A DNA stretch of 64,000 nt, taken from the NCBI GenBank assembly GCA_022548915.1, contig JAKZES010000004.1, positions 1 to 64,000 on the forward strand. The letters are read 5' to 3'. Position 1 is the stretch's first letter, and the number at the start of each line of letters is the position of its first letter. The stretch is from Verrucomicrobiaceae bacterium E54 (GTDB taxonomy: Bacteria; Verrucomicrobiota; Verrucomicrobiia; Verrucomicrobiales; Akkermansiaceae). The notes under the pieces were generated by a model that was not told the DNA's origin, searched no databases, and saw only the letters and a list, made by a program, of their open reading frames with translations. A program made the position numbers and the translations under genes. Below are positions 46,313 to 56,076 of this stretch, piece by piece.

Positions 46313-48952
46313 ATGAATCATCACTTCAAACTCCCACTTCTCGCGGCCCTTCCCTCTCGCATGATGACAGCAATCTCGAAAGGTTTCCTTCCTCCCGCCA
46401 TCATCTCGCTGGTGCTCACTGCCGCCAGCCATGGCGACACGACATTTCTGACCAACAATACCTCGCCCAAGACCCTGGCCCCGGACGAGGGCGATGGTGC
46501 GCCTCTCGCAGGGATCGGCGCCAGTGACGTCACGGCCCTGACCCTGAGCGCTGACGATGGAGGGAGTGCGCTTAATCTCACCACCGTCAGTGTCGTCGAC
46601 CAGAATGGAGCCACCACCCTCGGCATGGATGGAGATTCCCTTGGCGTCAACAATGACAAGTGGGGCGTCGACCAGGTCTGGACCTTCTCCTTTGACCAGG
46701 CTCGCAGCCTCAAGGACATCTCACTCTCTGATGCGAACACCGTTCAGGACAGACTGACCATTTCATCAACGGCGTGGGGGAGTGACACCGTGGTCGATGG
46801 CGGCAATTGGACGTTCACGACCGATGGCACGGTTGGCACGATCACCACGGCGGTGATTCCGGGGTCGCCGACTATTTTCGACTTCGACGCCTCCGGCCTG
46901 TCGAGCGTACCCGCCAACACGACGATCACCATTGCCCACCTTTCCGGCGGAGGGGGTGTCCAGCTGCATAGCTTCACCGTCGGCACGGTCGTACTCGATC
47001 CCGACCCGCCGACCCCCGACCCGATGACCTGGGAAAGCGAACCGGCAGCCATCGGCGAAACCAGCATCACGATGACGGCCACCACCGCCATCGACCCGAG
47101 CGGCGTCCAGTACTACTTCACCGAAACCTCCGGCGCCGGCAATGACAGCGGGTGGCAGACCAGCCCGACCTACATCGATACCGGACTCAGCCCCAACACC
47201 ACCTACACCTACACGGTGAAAGCGCGCGATGCCCTCGGTCTTCACGAAACCGGGGCCTCGGGGGCCGTGGCCGCCACCACTGATCCTGCCGCCCCGCCGA
47301 CCCCGAATCCGATGACTTGGGCGAGTGTGCCGACGGCGACCTCCGAAAGCATCATCACCATGACGGCCACCACCGCCAGCGACCCGAGCGGGGTGCAATA
47401 CCAGTTCGTCCGCAGGCTTGGGTTGGGAGGCAGTGTGGAATTCACCAGTGCCTGGCAGGACAGCCCGGAATACACCGATACCGGCCTGAATCCAGGCACT
47501 GAATACAGCTACACCGTGGCGGCAAGAGACTCCCTGGGCAACACGACCGATCCGTCCGGCGAGGAGGCCGCCACCACCGATCCTGCGGATGTGACGCCTC
47601 CATCACCCAGTACGATGACATTCTCCACCGCCCCGATCGCCATCACCCCCACGAGCATCACCATGACGGCGACCACCGCCACCGACCCCTATGGCGTGGA
47701 GTACTTCTTCGACGAGACTTCCGGCAATCCCGGCGGCAGCGACAGCGGCTGGCAGGACAGCCCGACCTACCTCGACACCGGCCTGGATCCAAACACTGAA
47801 TACACCTACACCGTCATCGCGCGGGACAAGAGCCTCGCCCAGAACCCCACGACGGCATCATCACCCGCCTCGGCGACCACCCACCCTTCAACGGGCATCG
47901 GGACGCTCCTCATCGGCGGCTTTGGCGGGACCTCCGCAACCGCGATTCAGAGCGCAACGATCAGCAACGTCGACGTGACGCTCACCAGCTCCGAAGTGCC
48001 CGGTGTGCCGACAGACGGCAACGCGCAGATGGATGGCATTCTCTGGGGCAACTCCGCGCTCGATGTCGAGGCACCTTCCATTTCGAACACCCAGGATCCC
48101 GGCCGTGCAGCCGTCATCCAGGAAGGAACCGGGACCAGCTGGACCCTGGTGCTGACGGTGACCAACAACGGGGCCGACGAACTTTCCCTGGAGGGCCTTC
48201 ACTTCAAAACGAAGAAGGATATAAATAATCAGGGGCCGAATTACTGCACCATCGCCTATGCTTCGGGCAACTTGGGTGCGCCAGCCAGCATCATTATGGC
48301 CATCCCCAATGGTGCTGGCAATGGGTTCGATATCCCGCTCGCGGGTTTCCTCGCGGATACGACGCTCGCGGGTGGTGAGACCGCCACCTTCACCTGGACC
48401 CCGGGGCCTCCGGAAGACCCCGCCGGCAATACGGGCTTCCGCCTGGACAACTTCGCCCTCTCCGGTTCCGTGGCCGGAGGATCCCCTGCCTTCAATACAT
48501 GGGCGGCGCGGGATGGAGCCAGCGGCGTCACCTTCGAAGGCGACGCCAATGGCGACGGAGTGATCGATGGCCTTGCCTTCCTGCTTGGCGCGGACAATCC
48601 CAACGTCAATGCGACCGGCCTGCTGCCGAGCAGCGATGAAAATGGCGGAGATCTCGTCATGAGCTTCGACTGCCTGGCCGCCGCAGCCCGCGGGACGGCC
48701 GTACTCACCCTGGGGTGGGACGGTGACCTGGCCGGATCCTGGCTCGGTGTCCCGGTGCCCGGCGCAGTGGGTGCTCCCAATCCGATTGTCGAGGCCAACG
48801 GCACCGGAAGCGTCAGCTTCGTGGCGACGGACGGTGGCACGAATACCAGTGGCGACCCCCTGATCGCCATCGAGGCCACCATCAGCGACGCCACCCAGTC
48901 TGCCGGAGGCAAGCTCTTCGGACGCCTCGAGGGTGCCGAGTCCACCCCCTGA
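46313..48952 (+). CDS. Exported multi-FN3 protein with shared TTFLTNN N-terminal module
   Basis: AAAGGAGG-ATG start; signal peptide, shared N-module, repeated PDPMTW...SITMTATTA...YTYTVKARD FN3-like units. Confidence 0.82.
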   Translation: MNHHFKLPLLAALPSRMMTAISKGFLPPAIISLVLTAASHGDTTFLTNNTSPKTLAPDEGDGAPLAGIGASDVTALTLSADDGGSALNLTTVSVVDQNGATTLGMDGDSLGVNNDKWGVDQVWTFSFDQARSLKDISLSDANTVQDRLTISSTAWGSDTVVDGGNWTFTTDGTVGTITTAVIPGSPTIFDFDASGLSSVPANTTITIAHLSGGGGVQLHSFTVGTVVLDPDPPTPDPMTWESEPAAIGETSITMTATTAIDPSGVQYYFTETSGAGNDSGWQTSPTYIDTGLSPNTTYTYTVKARDALGLHETGASGAVAATTDPAAPPTPNPMTWASVPTATSESIITMTATTASDPSGVQYQFVRRLGLGGSVEFTSAWQDSPEYTDTGLNPGTEYSYTVAARDSLGNTTDPSGEEAATTDPADVTPPSPSTMTFSTAPIAITPTSITMTATTATDPYGVEYFFDETSGNPGGSDSGWQDSPTYLDTGLDPNTEYTYTVIARDKSLAQNPTTASSPASATTHPSTGIGTLLIGGFGGTSATAIQSATISNVDVTLTSSEVPGVPTDGNAQMDGILWGNSALDVEAPSISNTQDPGRAAVIQEGTGTSWTLVLTVTNNGADELSLEGLHFKTKKDINNQGPNYCTIAYASGNLGAPASIIMAIPNGAGNGFDIPLAGFLADTTLAGGETATFTWTPGPPEDPAGNTGFRLDNFALSGSVAGGSPAFNTWAARDGASGVTFEGDANGDGVIDGLAFLLGADNPNVNATGLLPSSDENGGDLVMSFDCLAAAARGTAVLTLGWDGDLAGSWLGVPVPGAVGAPNPIVEANGTGSVSFVATDGGTNTSGDPLIAIEATISDATQSAGGKLFGRLEGAESTP

Positions 48953-49077
48953 AGCAGAGTTCACGCGCTTCTCATCACATAACCCATCTGTCCCATCCTT
49001 CATCCGCCGTTGCCCCGAACGAATTCTGCCACTGATCAGTTCCACCTTCGAAAATCAACATCCAACACTTCCCTATC

Positions 49078-49761
49078 ATGACTACCACCTCCCAATTTCT
49101 CCTGCGCTCCGCCATTGCCTCGCTCGCGCTTGCCGCCTCCAGCCACGCTGCCACGGTCTTCGTCACCAACGACAACGGCAACGCCGCTGACCTTGATGGA
49201 GCCGTCGCGACCACCGTGACACCGCTGACCCTGAGCGCTGGTGACGGCGGCGGCACGCTCAACGTCACCACCTTGTCAGTCCTTCAAGATGCCAAGGAGA
49301 ACAGTCTCGGAATGGACGGTAACTCTCTAGGAGTCGCTGGAGACAGGTTTGGAATAAATAATGGAAACTTTCAGACTTGGATTTTTTCCTTCGATCAAAC
49401 CCTCAGCTTTGATGGCGTGCAATTCATCGACGAGGTCACAAATACTAATCGAGATTCCATGTCCATTTCATCCAGTGCATGGGAAGGCCTTACCGGCGTG
49501 ACGGACGGCAGCAATTGGACCTTCGACAGCGTTACCGGCACGATTACGACCGGCGATGTGCCTTACTCGTCGACAGTCTATGATTTCACGGGTGCCGGCC
49601 TCGCAAACATCACTTCCGGCACCTCGATTACCATTGCTTTTGCGGGCGGCAACGGCGGCACCGGCCTCGAGAGCTTCACGGTCAGCGTGATCCCCGAACC
49701 CGGTTCGCTGGCGCTGATCAGTCTGGCAGGTCTGTCGCTCCTCGCCCGCCGTCGGCGTTAA
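49078..49761 (+). CDS. PEP-CTERM protein consisting of shared N-module only
   Basis: Shared module plus VIPEPGSLALISLAGLSLLARRRR. Confidence 0.9.
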   Translation: MTTTSQFLLRSAIASLALAASSHAATVFVTNDNGNAADLDGAVATTVTPLTLSAGDGGGTLNVTTLSVLQDAKENSLGMDGNSLGVAGDRFGINNGNFQTWIFSFDQTLSFDGVQFIDEVTNTNRDSMSISSSAWEGLTGVTDGSNWTFDSVTGTITTGDVPYSSTVYDFTGAGLANITSGTSITIAFAGGNGGTGLESFTVSVIPEPGSLALISLAGLSLLARRRR

Positions 49762-49787
49762 GGTCAGCGCAAATCTGCATTTCAAGG

Positions 49788-49821
49788 AAGCCGCTGCATG
49801 GTTTATGCGGCGGCTTTTTTT
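49788..49821 (+). terminator. Rho-independent terminator
   Basis: AAGCCGCTGCAT-GGTTT-ATGCGGCGGCTT followed by T-tract. Confidence 0.85.
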
Positions 49822-49858
49822 GACCCCGCTTCCATCGAATAAAACCCTCAATCATCGA

Positions 49859-52063
49859 ATGAGAAACTCACTCCACTTCATCATTGCCTCGCTTGCAATG
49901 ACCGCTGCCAGCCACGGCGACACGACCTTTTTGACCAACAACACCGCCTCCAAGATTCTTGCCCCCAATGAGGCGGATGCGGCGGCATTGGAAGGGGTTG
50001 GTGCCACAGATGTCACCGCCCTCACCCTGAGTAGCGATGATGGCGGCGGCACCCTCAATTTGACCACGAATTTAGTAACGGTGAATGCGGGCACTCCAAC
50101 CCTGGGCATGGATGGAAACTCAATGGGTGCCAACAACGACAAATGGGGGACCAACCAGATTTGGACCTTCACCTTCGATCAAACCCTCAGCTTCGATGGG
50201 TTTCAACTCTTTGACAGTAATCAAATTAAAGATAAAATGTCGATTTCATCGACTGCATGGGGTGGTGATACGGTGACCGACGGCAGCAACTGGGTATTCA
50301 CGCAGGCAGGTGGCGTCGGCACGATCACGACAGGCATTGTTCCGGCGGCCTCCACTGTCTATGATTTTACCGGTTCCGGCCTGTCCAATGTCGCTGCGGG
50401 CACTGAAATCACGATCGCATGGGTGGAAGGAAACGGTGCGGTCGAAATGGAGAGCTTCACGGTTGGCTCGGTCGGGGGAGGGGGCACGCCCAACCCCGCC
50501 ATCCAGTCCTTCACATCCAATGTCGCCAGCGCAACACCCGGTTCTTCGGTGACGCTCAACTGGAGCGCCTCCAACTACGACACGCTCGTCATCGAACCCG
50601 GCAGTATCGATGCCGCTGCGCTGAGCACGAACGGAAGCGGCAGCACGAGCGTCACGGTCAACGCGACGACCACCTACACCCTGACGGCCAGCAAGGACGG
50701 CAACGAGGCCACCCGCAATCTCGAAGTCACGGTGACGGAGTCGGTGGATAACAGCTCTCCCTCTCAAGTTTCGCTCTGGACGCAGTGGTACCGGCCAGTC
50801 GACCAGCCGGTCTTCTCCACCACGGACGGCAACAACCACGATGCGGTCATCTTCCACGAACCGACCGGATCCACCTACAAATACTACCTGATCGTCAGCC
50901 ATGAGCCCTCCAACGCCTTCCTCTGGGGCACCAACACCTTCTCATGGAACAGCGCCGACTGGACCCTGATCGAGGGCAACTACCAGATCAACGGACAGTA
51001 TGAATACGACGACGGCGTCAAAGTGGGCGACACCTACTACCTCTTCGAGGCCGGCAAGGTCCTCACCTACACCGGCGACCTGGTCAACTCGAGCGGCAAC
51101 TGGACCCAGGCCGGCACCTTCCCCTCGGGCACCTGCGACGACATCGGCGTCTTCCATGAAGACGGCGTCTTCCACATCTTCGGGGAGTATGGCAACTTTC
51201 CCTATGGACCGGATGGCACCAGCCTGTCCCACTACACTTCCACCACCGGCCTCGGAAACTGGACCCTGGTCGATGCCAAGGCTGTCGATCCCAATCCCGA
51301 TGGGGGCAATGCCAATGGCGTGGGCGACGCCACCATCATCAAGGTCGACGGCATCTACTATCTCTTCTGCGATTTGGAAACGCAGACCAATCCCTATCGG
51401 GTGATCGCCTGGTCATCGACTGACATCAATCAACCATTCACCTACCTCGGCATCGCCTTCGAACCCCGCGAGGGCGAAACCGACGACTGGGACAACTATC
51501 GGGTCCAGGACGCCGACATTCTTTACGTCCCCGAACTGAAGCGCTTCATCATGGTCTGCAACATGCGGGACCTTGACGGAAACCCGGGGCCCAACGCGAC
51601 ACGCGTCATCGGCACCTTCTACTCGAAGGTGACCGACGGCGGTTTCGATGCCTACCTCGAGGGCTTCCCGACTCTGGCTGGCCCCGATGCCCTCGTCGAT
51701 GCCGATCCCGACGGCGACGGAGCCACGAACGGCGAGGAATACGCCGGGGGCACCCTGCCCGATGATTCATCCAGTGTTCCGCTTCATCATTTTACCAGCG
51801 TCGAGGACAGCGCACTCGACTACCCGGCTCTGGTCTTCGACCGCATCAAGGTCGATCCCCAGGCAACCCGGACCGGCGAGACCAGCAACGCCGGCAGCCT
51901 CGATACCGGCGCGTTCTCCCCGGCTGCGGGTGTGGAAGTCCTCACCGGCCCGAGCGAGATCGGGGCCTTCTTCGAGAAGGTGACCTATCGTTCCACGACC
52001 CCCTGTGGAGCGGCGGACTCCCAGTTCCTTCGTGTGCGCACCACCATCGCTCCCACACCGTAG
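49859..52063 (+). CDS. Exported protein: shared N-module fused to GH43-like beta-propeller
   Basis: N-module TTFLTNNTASKILAPNEADAAALEG; C-terminal HDAVIFHE...YYLIVSHEPSNAFLW...GVGDATIIKVDGIYYLFCDLE. Confidence 0.75.
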   Translation: MRNSLHFIIASLAMTAASHGDTTFLTNNTASKILAPNEADAAALEGVGATDVTALTLSSDDGGGTLNLTTNLVTVNAGTPTLGMDGNSMGANNDKWGTNQIWTFTFDQTLSFDGFQLFDSNQIKDKMSISSTAWGGDTVTDGSNWVFTQAGGVGTITTGIVPAASTVYDFTGSGLSNVAAGTEITIAWVEGNGAVEMESFTVGSVGGGGTPNPAIQSFTSNVASATPGSSVTLNWSASNYDTLVIEPGSIDAAALSTNGSGSTSVTVNATTTYTLTASKDGNEATRNLEVTVTESVDNSSPSQVSLWTQWYRPVDQPVFSTTDGNNHDAVIFHEPTGSTYKYYLIVSHEPSNAFLWGTNTFSWNSADWTLIEGNYQINGQYEYDDGVKVGDTYYLFEAGKVLTYTGDLVNSSGNWTQAGTFPSGTCDDIGVFHEDGVFHIFGEYGNFPYGPDGTSLSHYTSTTGLGNWTLVDAKAVDPNPDGGNANGVGDATIIKVDGIYYLFCDLETQTNPYRVIAWSSTDINQPFTYLGIAFEPREGETDDWDNYRVQDADILYVPELKRFIMVCNMRDLDGNPGPNATRVIGTFYSKVTDGGFDAYLEGFPTLAGPDALVDADPDGDGATNGEEYAGGTLPDDSSSVPLHHFTSVEDSALDYPALVFDRIKVDPQATRTGETSNAGSLDTGAFSPAAGVEVLTGPSEIGAFFEKVTYRSTTPCGAADSQFLRVRTTIAPTP

Positions 52064-52269
52064 ACATGTTGCGATCCCTGAAACCAACGCGCCTCAAGGA
52101 GTCGAAACACCTCGAAGCTACCTTTCAAGTCAGCTTTTCGCAGCATCCGCAGACTGCGGGTGTTTCAGCGGCGAGCAGTGAGTTGGTCCCCACCGGCAGC
52201 AGTGGCGGTGGTCCGACCGTCCGGGCGACATTCAGCGGGCTTTCCTGTTTCCTGACTTCATTTCCATCC

Positions 52270-55200
52270 ATGCCTCGAATCTCGCTCTTCCTTTGCCTGC
52301 TGGCACTGTCGACTCTGTCGGCCCAGGGTCGGCCAAACATCATCATCTTCTTCACCGACGACCTCGGCTACGGTGATCTCGGTTGCTTCTGGCAAGACCA
52401 GCGCTCGGCCACGAAGAAGTTCGACACTCCGGCGCTCGACCGGATGGCCGCCGAGGGGGCGAAGCTGACGCATCACTATGTCGCCGCCTCGGTCTGTGCA
52501 CCGTCGCGCGCCTCACTGTTGACCGGCCGCCACCAGGGCCACTGCGAGGTCCGCAACAGCCAATTCGACAAGGCGCTCCCCGATAGCCACAACGTCGCAT
52601 CCGTTCTCAAGGCAGCCGGATACCGCACCATTCATATCGGTAAGGACGGTTTGTCCGGTGGGGAGGGATCCACCAATCTGACCGGGACCGGTTCGCAGAA
52701 TCTGGCCGCCCACCCCCTGGACCGGGGCTTCGACCGCTTCTTCGGCTACCTCTTTCACTCCGACGGCCATGAGCACTACCCGCGCAACGGGACGACCAAC
52801 AAAAGCGCCCACATCTACGACGATTACCAGCAGATCACCAATGCCTCGGTTGACCTCTACACCACCGACGCCTGGACCGCTTGTGCCAAGCAGGAGATCA
52901 TCAACGAGGCCACTGATGGCGATGACCAGCCGTTCTTTCTCTACATCGCCTACGATGCCCCGCACTTCAACATGCAGCGGCCCGCGGTGGCTTATCCGCC
53001 CATCGACAATGACGGTGACCCACTGACCGGGGGCATCCAATGGACCACCGCCACCGACGGATCGGGAAACGTCCGCTACGCCTCGACGGCCGACGGGACC
53101 GGCACCATCGACGGCTACACCCACCCCGACATTCCCTCCGCATGGGCGGCATCAGAAAAGCAGCACGTGGGCATGATCCGGCGCATCGACAATTCGGTCG
53201 CCGACATCCTCCAGACCCTCAAGGACCTGGGCATCGACAACAACACGATCTGCATCTTCAGCTCCGACAACGGGCCGCACAACGAGGGCAACAACCCGCG
53301 CACCTTCGAGTCCTTCGCCAACATGGAGGGCATCAAGCGCGACATGTGGGAGGCGGGAATCCGCGTGCCCACCATCGTTCGCTGGCCGGGCAACATTGCC
53401 GGAGCCACCGGCAACGAAGCCAATATTCACGAGATTGATTATCCCAGTGCACTTTGGGACTGGATGCCGAGCTTCTGCGAGATGGCCGGCGTGCCGGCTC
53501 CGGCCTGGTGCGACGGGGTGTCCCTGCTGCCCGCGCTGACAGGTAGCGGCACCCAACGTGACAAGGGATACCTCTACTTTGAATTTCAAAACAGCGGAAG
53601 CACCCCGGACTGGACCGAGTTCCCCAATCACCGGGGAGAGACCAAGGGTGAAATGCAGGCTCTGCGCATGGGCAATCACATGGGCGTCCGCACGGGCATC
53701 AGCACGGGCAGCGAGCCCTTCAAGATCTACGACGTCACCACCGATCCCGGGCAGGCCACGGACCTGGCGGGCAGCCTCCCCGAGCTCGCCGCCGAGATGC
53801 AGACCCTCGCCCTCACCGCGCGTCGTCCGGGCGGCGGTGTCAGTCGGCCATACGATGGTCTTGCGCTGCCTGCGCTATCGTTTGCCTACACCCTGACCTC
53901 CGGTGTCGACTGGAAGAGCTACACGGATCCCGGAGCCACCTGGCAATGGGTGCCCGAGTTCCGGGACCTGACGCCGACGGCCACCGGCACCACCACCAAC
54001 ATCAGCCTCGACGTGCGCCCGGCCGACGAACACTTCGGCATGCTCTACAGCGGATACATCGAGATCCCGACGTCAGGCAGCTACACCTTCCGCCTGGACT
54101 CGGATACCGGGGTCGACTTCTTCCTGCACGATGGCCACCTCATTGCCAACGATTACGACCACAGCCCCAGCGCCACATCGGTCGCCGTGAACCTCGAAGC
54201 CGGACTGCATCCCTATCGCCTCTACTACCGGCACGCCACGGGGGGGCGCAACCTTTCGCTCCAGTGGTCCGGGCCTGGTTTGACGCAACAGCCGGTGCCG
54301 GACTCCGCGCTCTTTGCGTCCACCCCGCAGCCGCTGACGGCAGTCGCAGATCTTTCCACTACGATCATCGGTCAATCCATACTCATCGACGTGCTGGCCA
54401 ATGACTTGGATGACGGCCTGCCTTCACCCATTTCCATCCAGAGCGTGGCCACCCCCGACTTCGGCACGGCAGGCATCGAAACCGGAAAGATCCGCTACAC
54501 GCCACCCGCGGGTTTCGAAGGCACCGCCGCTTTCAGCTACACCATCACCGACGGTGATGGCAGCGACAGCGCGACCGTGACAGTGGACGTGGCTCCGCAA
54601 CAACCGCCCAGCGCCGTCGACGACGAGGCCGCGACCAGCGGAAGTCTTTCGGGTCCGGGCGATCCGGTCACGATTCCGGTGCTGGCCAACGACAGCGACC
54701 CGGACGGTGGGCCTTCGCCGCTATCCATCAGCTCGGTGGGCGAGCCGATTGGTGGCAGCGTCGTCATTTCCGGAAATGACCTCGTCTACACCCCGGCCAG
54801 GAACTTCATCGGCACCGATGCCTTCCCTTACACGGTCAGTGACGGGGCCGCGGCGGCGACCGCCCGGGTGGTGGTCGAGGTCAGCGGACCAAGCCCGGGA
54901 AATTTGACCGCTTATTGGGATTTCGAGGGTGTGGACCCTTCCGATGTGACCGATTCCGTCAGCAGCGCGGTCGGCACGCTTGTCGGCTCGGCGGCGACGA
55001 ATGGCGCGGCCATCGCCCCGACGGGGTCGAATTCGCTCAATCTGCCAAGCTCGGGTTCGTATTTCGATGCCAACACCAATGGCGGACTGGGGGGCACCGG
55101 ATCGTTCACCGTGTTTGCCTTTATCCGACACACCGCCGACACCTTGGGAACCTTCTTCAACTACTCCCCGAGCCCCAACCAAGGCGGCAGGGACCTGCGC

Positions 55201-55977
55201 CTGTTTGTCATGGGCAATGGTGGCTACCGCATCGAAATGACTGCCGGCGCCTTCTTCGAGTTGTCGTCCACGGACTTTGATTTGAGTGACGGCAACACCC
55301 ATGCGGTGGCGGCCGTCTTCGACAGCTCGACAGGCGACAGCTTCCGGGACGTCGACCTTTATGTGGACGGCAAGCTGTATGACGTTCCGAGCGGCACCGA
55401 CCATATCGTCAATCTGCTGGCGGGTGGAAGCATCCAGATCGGCCGGGATCAGGTCGGTGCCAACAACCGACCCTTCGTCGGGCAGGTCGATGATGTGGCC
55501 GTCTACAATGAGGCCCTCAGCCTGGCTCAGTTGGATGATCTTGCAGCCCGGGGAGTCCCGGCAGCAGAACTGAACCTCTTTTCCATCTGGATGGCGAACC
55601 CCGACTTCGGATTGCCGGTGGAAGACCGCGCCTTCGGCGCCGACCCTGACGGCGATGCACTTGCCAATGGTCTGGAGGCCTGGTTCGGCACTCACCCCGG
55701 TGTGGCCAATGCAGGTCTGACCATCCTGATGACCGGCGCCAACGAAACGCGCATCCAACATCCGCAAAACCCGAATCCCCCGGCCAATTTGTCCGCCGGC
55801 TACGAGTGGTCGCCCGACCTCTCCGACTGGTTCCCGCCCGACGGGGTTTCAGGCCCGAGCAACGGCACGAAGGCCACCTCTCTCATGGAAACCACCGATG
55901 GAACCCGAACCATCACCATCACAACCACCCCGGAACTGGAGGCACTTTTCCTCCGGCTGGCGGTCACTCAAGAATAG
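52270..55977 (+). CDS. Multidomain arylsulfatase (sulfatase + PA14-like + Ig/cadherin-like + LamG-like)
   Basis: NIIIFFTDDLGYGDLGCF, CAPSRASLLTGRHQGHCEVR (CxPSR formylglycine motif), PA14-like YSGYIEIPTSGSYTFRLDSDTGVDFFLHDG. Confidence 0.92.
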   Translation: MPRISLFLCLLALSTLSAQGRPNIIIFFTDDLGYGDLGCFWQDQRSATKKFDTPALDRMAAEGAKLTHHYVAASVCAPSRASLLTGRHQGHCEVRNSQFDKALPDSHNVASVLKAAGYRTIHIGKDGLSGGEGSTNLTGTGSQNLAAHPLDRGFDRFFGYLFHSDGHEHYPRNGTTNKSAHIYDDYQQITNASVDLYTTDAWTACAKQEIINEATDGDDQPFFLYIAYDAPHFNMQRPAVAYPPIDNDGDPLTGGIQWTTATDGSGNVRYASTADGTGTIDGYTHPDIPSAWAASEKQHVGMIRRIDNSVADILQTLKDLGIDNNTICIFSSDNGPHNEGNNPRTFESFANMEGIKRDMWEAGIRVPTIVRWPGNIAGATGNEANIHEIDYPSALWDWMPSFCEMAGVPAPAWCDGVSLLPALTGSGTQRDKGYLYFEFQNSGSTPDWTEFPNHRGETKGEMQALRMGNHMGVRTGISTGSEPFKIYDVTTDPGQATDLAGSLPELAAEMQTLALTARRPGGGVSRPYDGLALPALSFAYTLTSGVDWKSYTDPGATWQWVPEFRDLTPTATGTTTNISLDVRPADEHFGMLYSGYIEIPTSGSYTFRLDSDTGVDFFLHDGHLIANDYDHSPSATSVAVNLEAGLHPYRLYYRHATGGRNLSLQWSGPGLTQQPVPDSALFASTPQPLTAVADLSTTIIGQSILIDVLANDLDDGLPSPISIQSVATPDFGTAGIETGKIRYTPPAGFEGTAAFSYTITDGDGSDSATVTVDVAPQQPPSAVDDEAATSGSLSGPGDPVTIPVLANDSDPDGGPSPLSISSVGEPIGGSVVISGNDLVYTPARNFIGTDAFPYTVSDGAAAATARVVVEVSGPSPGNLTAYWDFEGVDPSDVTDSVSSAVGTLVGSAATNGAAIAPTGSNSLNLPSSGSYFDANTNGGLGGTGSFTVFAFIRHTADTLGTFFNYSPSPNQGGRDLRLFVMGNGGYRIEMTAGAFFELSSTDFDLSDGNTHAVAAVFDSSTGDSFRDVDLYVDGKLYDVPSGTDHIVNLLAGGSIQIGRDQVGANNRPFVGQVDDVAVYNEALSLAQLDDLAARGVPAAELNLFSIWMANPDFGLPVEDRAFGADPDGDALANGLEAWFGTHPGVANAGLTILMTGANETRIQHPQNPNPPANLSAGYEWSPDLSDWFPPDGVSGPSNGTKATSLMETTDGTRTITITTTPELEALFLRLAVTQE

Positions 55978-56076
55978 GACCTCGGCGGTTTTCTGAATCT
56001 GCGAAACGAATTGTCTCAAATCCACAAGCCACCGATGCCGAAGCAATCTGACCCCGATCCAAACAACCCACCTGCC

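Noticed and set aside
54721-55767. 348-aa minus-strand ORF opposite the sulfatase
   Set aside because: Antisense shadow of a clear multidomain sulfatase
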